The translations under genes were made by a program, and so were the position numbers. From DATAQC01 sp051001215 (lineage in GTDB: Bacteria; Actinomycetota; Acidimicrobiia; Acidimicrobiales; AC-14), in NCBI GenBank assembly GCA_051001215.1, contig JBPCNP010000021.1, forward strand, positions 1-14,741: DNA of 14,741 nucleotides, given 5' to 3'. Under the pieces are notes generated by a model. It worked only from the letters and a program-made list of their open reading frames with translations, was not told the DNA's origin and made no database searches. Below are positions 12,914 to 14,741 of the stretch, one piece after another. Position 1 is the stretch's first letter. Every line of letters begins with the position of its first letter.

Positions 12914-13868
12914 ATGACGACCGCGGTCCTGTGGTTCCGGCGGGACCTGCGTCTCGGTGACCATCCCGCCCTCCAGGCCGCCGTCGCCGCCGGCGACCGG
13001 GTGCTGGCGCTGTTCGTCGTCGACCCGAAGCTGGTCGGCCCGGCCGGGGCACCCCGCCTCGCCTTCGGTACGGCTGCCTGCGCGACCTCGACGAGTCCCT
13101 CGACGGTCGCCTGGTGGTGCGCACCGGCGATTCCGTCACCGTCGTCACCCGGCTCGCGACCGAGGTCGACGCCGACGCGGTGTTCGTGTCGGCCGACTTC
13201 GGTCCCCTACGGGCGCCAGCGCGACGACGCCGTCGAGGCCGCCCTGGTCGGTGACGGGCGGCGCCTCGAGCGGGTGGGGTCGCCCTACGCCGTTGAGCCC
13301 GGGGTGCTCACCAGCGCCAGCGGAGGGCCGTTCAAGGTCTTCACGCCGTTCGACGACGACGCTGATGCCGACGAGCGGTTCGCGGCGTGGTCCGCCGGTC
13401 GCACCGGCCATCCGCTGGTGGACGCAGGCATGCGCGAGCTCCTCGATGAGGCCTGGGTCCACAACCCGGGTGCGCATGGTGGTCGCCAGCTTCTTGGTGA
13501 AGGACCTACACCTGGACTGGTCACGGGGAGCGCGGTGGTTCCTCCAACACCTGGTCGACGGCGACCTGGCGTCGAACAACCACGGCTGGCAGTGGGTGGC
13601 CGGCACCGGCACCGATCCGGCTCCCTACTTCCGGATCGTCAATCCCGTCACCCAGTCCAAAGGACACGACCCCGACGGGACCTACATCCGCCGCTGGGTG
13701 CCCGAGCTCGCCGCCGTCGCCGCCCCCGCCGTTCACGAGCCGTGGAATCTCGTCGGCGGTCTCCCCGCCGGCTATCCCGGGCGCATCGTCGACCACGCTG
13801 CCGAGCGGCGCGAGGCGCTGGCCCGCTACGACGCGGTGCGGGCGGGGGGGCACCGAGGGCCGGCCTAG
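12914..13868 (+). pseudogene. Deoxyribodipyrimidine photolyase, frameshifted and internally deleted
   Basis: Photolyases repair UV-induced pyrimidine dimers using FADH and light. The remains read in three frames. ATG 12914 MTTAVLWFRRDLRLGDH to PRLAF is followed after about 13067 by LRDLDESLDGRLVV to VFVSADFGP (one base missing). After the C run at 13204-13207 comes YGRQRDDAVEAAL to AWVHN (one base extra). After 13465-13467 comes RVRMVVASFLVKDLHLDW (one extra C), then ASNNHGWQWVAGTGTDPAPY and the C-terminus, with a stop at 13866. In addition, FKVFTPF (about 13331-13351) runs almost directly into RFAAWSAGRTGHPLVDAGMR, in frame. Compared with E. coli PhrB, about 150 residues of linker and early FAD domain are missing, including the TSxLS region. 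Two of the frameshifts lie in C runs and could be sequencing errors, but the deletion is not explained that way. As written, the gene cannot make an active photolyase. Confidence 0.88.
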
Positions 13869-13877
13869 CGCGACATC

Positions 13878-13972
13878 GCGTTCGGACTACGCGTTCGGGA
13901 CGGCCCGGGGCTTTGTAGGAGCATGGAACCGAACGCGAGCCCGGACCCGAACGCAAGCCCGGACCCGAACGG
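13878..13972 (+). repeat. Inverted GCGTTCGG / CCGAACGC repeats around a start codon
   Basis: GCGTTCGG occurs at 13878-13885 and 13891-13898. Its complement CCGAACGC occurs at 13929-13936 and 13947-13954, with a near copy, CCGAACGG, at 13965-13972. The start codon at 13923 and the preceding AGGAG lie in the loop between the two halves. Within the gene the downstream copies form an 18-base tandem repeat encoding NASPDP twice. Confidence 0.75.
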
Positions 13973-14741
13973 CCACGAGCGCCCCCTCGCCGACCTGGCC
14001 GACCCCGAACCGGGGCCGCCACCCTCGGCCGACACCCTCACCGCCATCGTGGCCCGCTACCGGCACCGCCGGACCCGGATGCTCGGCGGCGCTCTGGTGG
14101 TGGCTCTCCTGGCCGGTCCCGCCGTGGGCTTCGCCGTCGGTCGGACCGGCCATCGCGGCTCCGGCCAGACGGTGGCGACGGCGGCCGGCGGGACCACCGG
14201 AACCGGTCCGCCCGGTCTCCATCCCCGCCAGGACACGGCCAACGGAGGGAGCGTGTCTTCGGGGGGGATGGGGTGGGCGACCTCGACCGGACCGGGAGGC
14301 CCACCCCTACCCAAGCGCCTGTTCCTGCGTGACGGGGCCGACGGCGTCCGGGTCCGGGTCTACCTCCAGGACTTCCCGACCGGCGGCGAGCCGGGAATGC
14401 CCGCAGAATGCTTTCCCAAGCAGTTCCTCGAGGCCCAGGTGTCGGACGCCGTCATGGTGGGAACTACCCAGGCTCAGCTGTACGCCTCTACGCCCGGAGC
14501 CAATCCGGTGTTCGTCGTAGGGGCCCAGCCGGTCGGAGAGATGGAGGGCAGCCCCGTCACGGTGGTGAGCATCCGAACCGCCGCCGACGTGGCCCGGGTG
14601 AAAGCGACCTTCGCCGGCGGCGTCGTCGACGAGATGGCCCCGGTGGACGGCTGGGCGGGGGGGGGGGGGGGGGAGGGGAGGGGACCCCCCACCCCCAAGG
14701 GCTGTCCCCCCCCCCCCCACCCACCCCCCACCCCCAACAGC
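13923..14741 (+). CDS. Single-pass membrane protein of unknown function, 3' partial
   Basis: The frame is open from the ATG at 13923 to the window end. A charged, Pro-rich N-terminus (MEPNASPDPNASPDPNGHE) is followed by RYRHRRTRM and a hydrophobic segment LGGALVVALLAGPAVGFAVG (about residues 60-79). Positive charges before it suggest an N-in, C-out orientation. A Gly/Thr/Pro-rich linker then leads to an external domain (RLFLRDGADGVRVRVYLQDF, then MPAECFPKQFLEAQVSDAVMV and VVSIRTAADVARVKATFAGG). I do not recognise the family. The reading is credible only to about 14655, where a 17-base G run begins; the Gly- and Pro-rich codons after that are probably artefact. AGGAG at 13917-13921 is only 1 nt from the ATG, so the start may instead be leaderless. 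Confidence 0.7.
   Translation, partial: MEPNASPDPNASPDPNGHERPLADLADPEPGPPPSADTLTAIVARYRHRRTRMLGGALVVALLAGPAVGFAVGRTGHRGSGQTVATAAGGTTGTGPPGLHPRQDTANGGSVSSGGMGWATSTGPGGPPLPKRLFLRDGADGVRVRVYLQDFPTGGEPGMPAECFPKQFLEAQVSDAVMVGTTQAQLYASTPGANPVFVVGAQPVGEMEGSPVTVVSIRTAADVARVKATFAGGVVDEMAPVDGWAGGGGGEGRGPPTPKGCPPPPHPPPTPNS
14657..14741. other. Low-complexity poly-G then poly-C end
   Basis: A run of 17 G (14657-14673) and further G blocks to 14683 are followed by C blocks, including a run of 13 C (14706-14718), to the last bases. The two halves are complementary and can fold back. This looks like a sequencing or assembly artefact at a sequence end. A natural G-quadruplex-forming tract is the less likely alternative. 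Confidence 0.75.

Overview
The window is very GC-rich, uses many GTG starts, and carries a PAC2-family gene, a FolP2-type dihydropteroate synthase relative and the run comEA, comEC, holA, rpsT, lepA. Together these point to an actinobacterium. An uncultured Acidimicrobiia-like lineage is my guess, but the sequence alone does not fix the class. Both ends look like assembly ends: five perfect copies of a 24-base repeat start the window, and a poly-G/poly-C tract ends it. No tRNA, rRNA, CRISPR array, insertion sequence or prophage gene was seen, and no gene-free stretch exceeds about 300 bases.

Layout. Positions 1-1733 (+) hold the 3' part of an S9 prolyl-oligopeptidase-like peptidase. It converges on a leftward group: PAC2-family protein (4287-3403), ribosome-assembly GTPase RsgA (3395-2343), and a DUF1697 protein (2278-1755) whose last quarter is frameshifted. 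A roughly 120-base divergent control region separates PAC2 from a thioredoxin-TPR protein (4408-5112, +). Next come a small HExxH putative metalloprotease (5133-5471), comEA (5599-6390) and comEC (6387-8228, 4-base overlap). These are followed by a FolP2-like protein (8239-9069) and holA (9115-10119). rpsT lies on the minus strand (10447-10178). It is divergent from a WapI-like protein (10533-10997), which is followed by lepA (11086-12870). A photolyase gene (12914-13868) is broken by three frameshifts and a large internal deletion. A single-pass membrane protein (from 13923) runs off the end.

How the genes relate. ComEA and ComEC form the DNA-uptake pair. HolA, S20, LepA and RsgA serve the replication clamp loader and ribosome function. 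PAC2 and thioredoxin-TPR suggest protein quality control. The comEA-comEC-holA-rpsT-lepA run is a familiar bacterial neighbourhood. Here it has two extra members, the FolP2-like gene and the WapI-like gene.

Most interesting signals. First, several genes start with GTGA, in which the TGA of a short upstream reading frame overlaps the GTG start. This is seen at DUF1697, the thioredoxin-TPR gene, holA and lepA. At three of them the start region itself is tandemly repeated with a period that keeps the start-stop overlap (8 or 17 nt). Second, TANNNT-like -10 hexamers lie exactly 7 nt before the start codons of PAC2 and folP, with a weaker one before the WapI-like gene, which suggests leaderless transcripts. 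Third, ComEC has a metallo-beta-lactamase-like tail without its metal ligands. I did not find a clearly new multi-gene system. The repeated translation-start modules are the best candidate for something undescribed.
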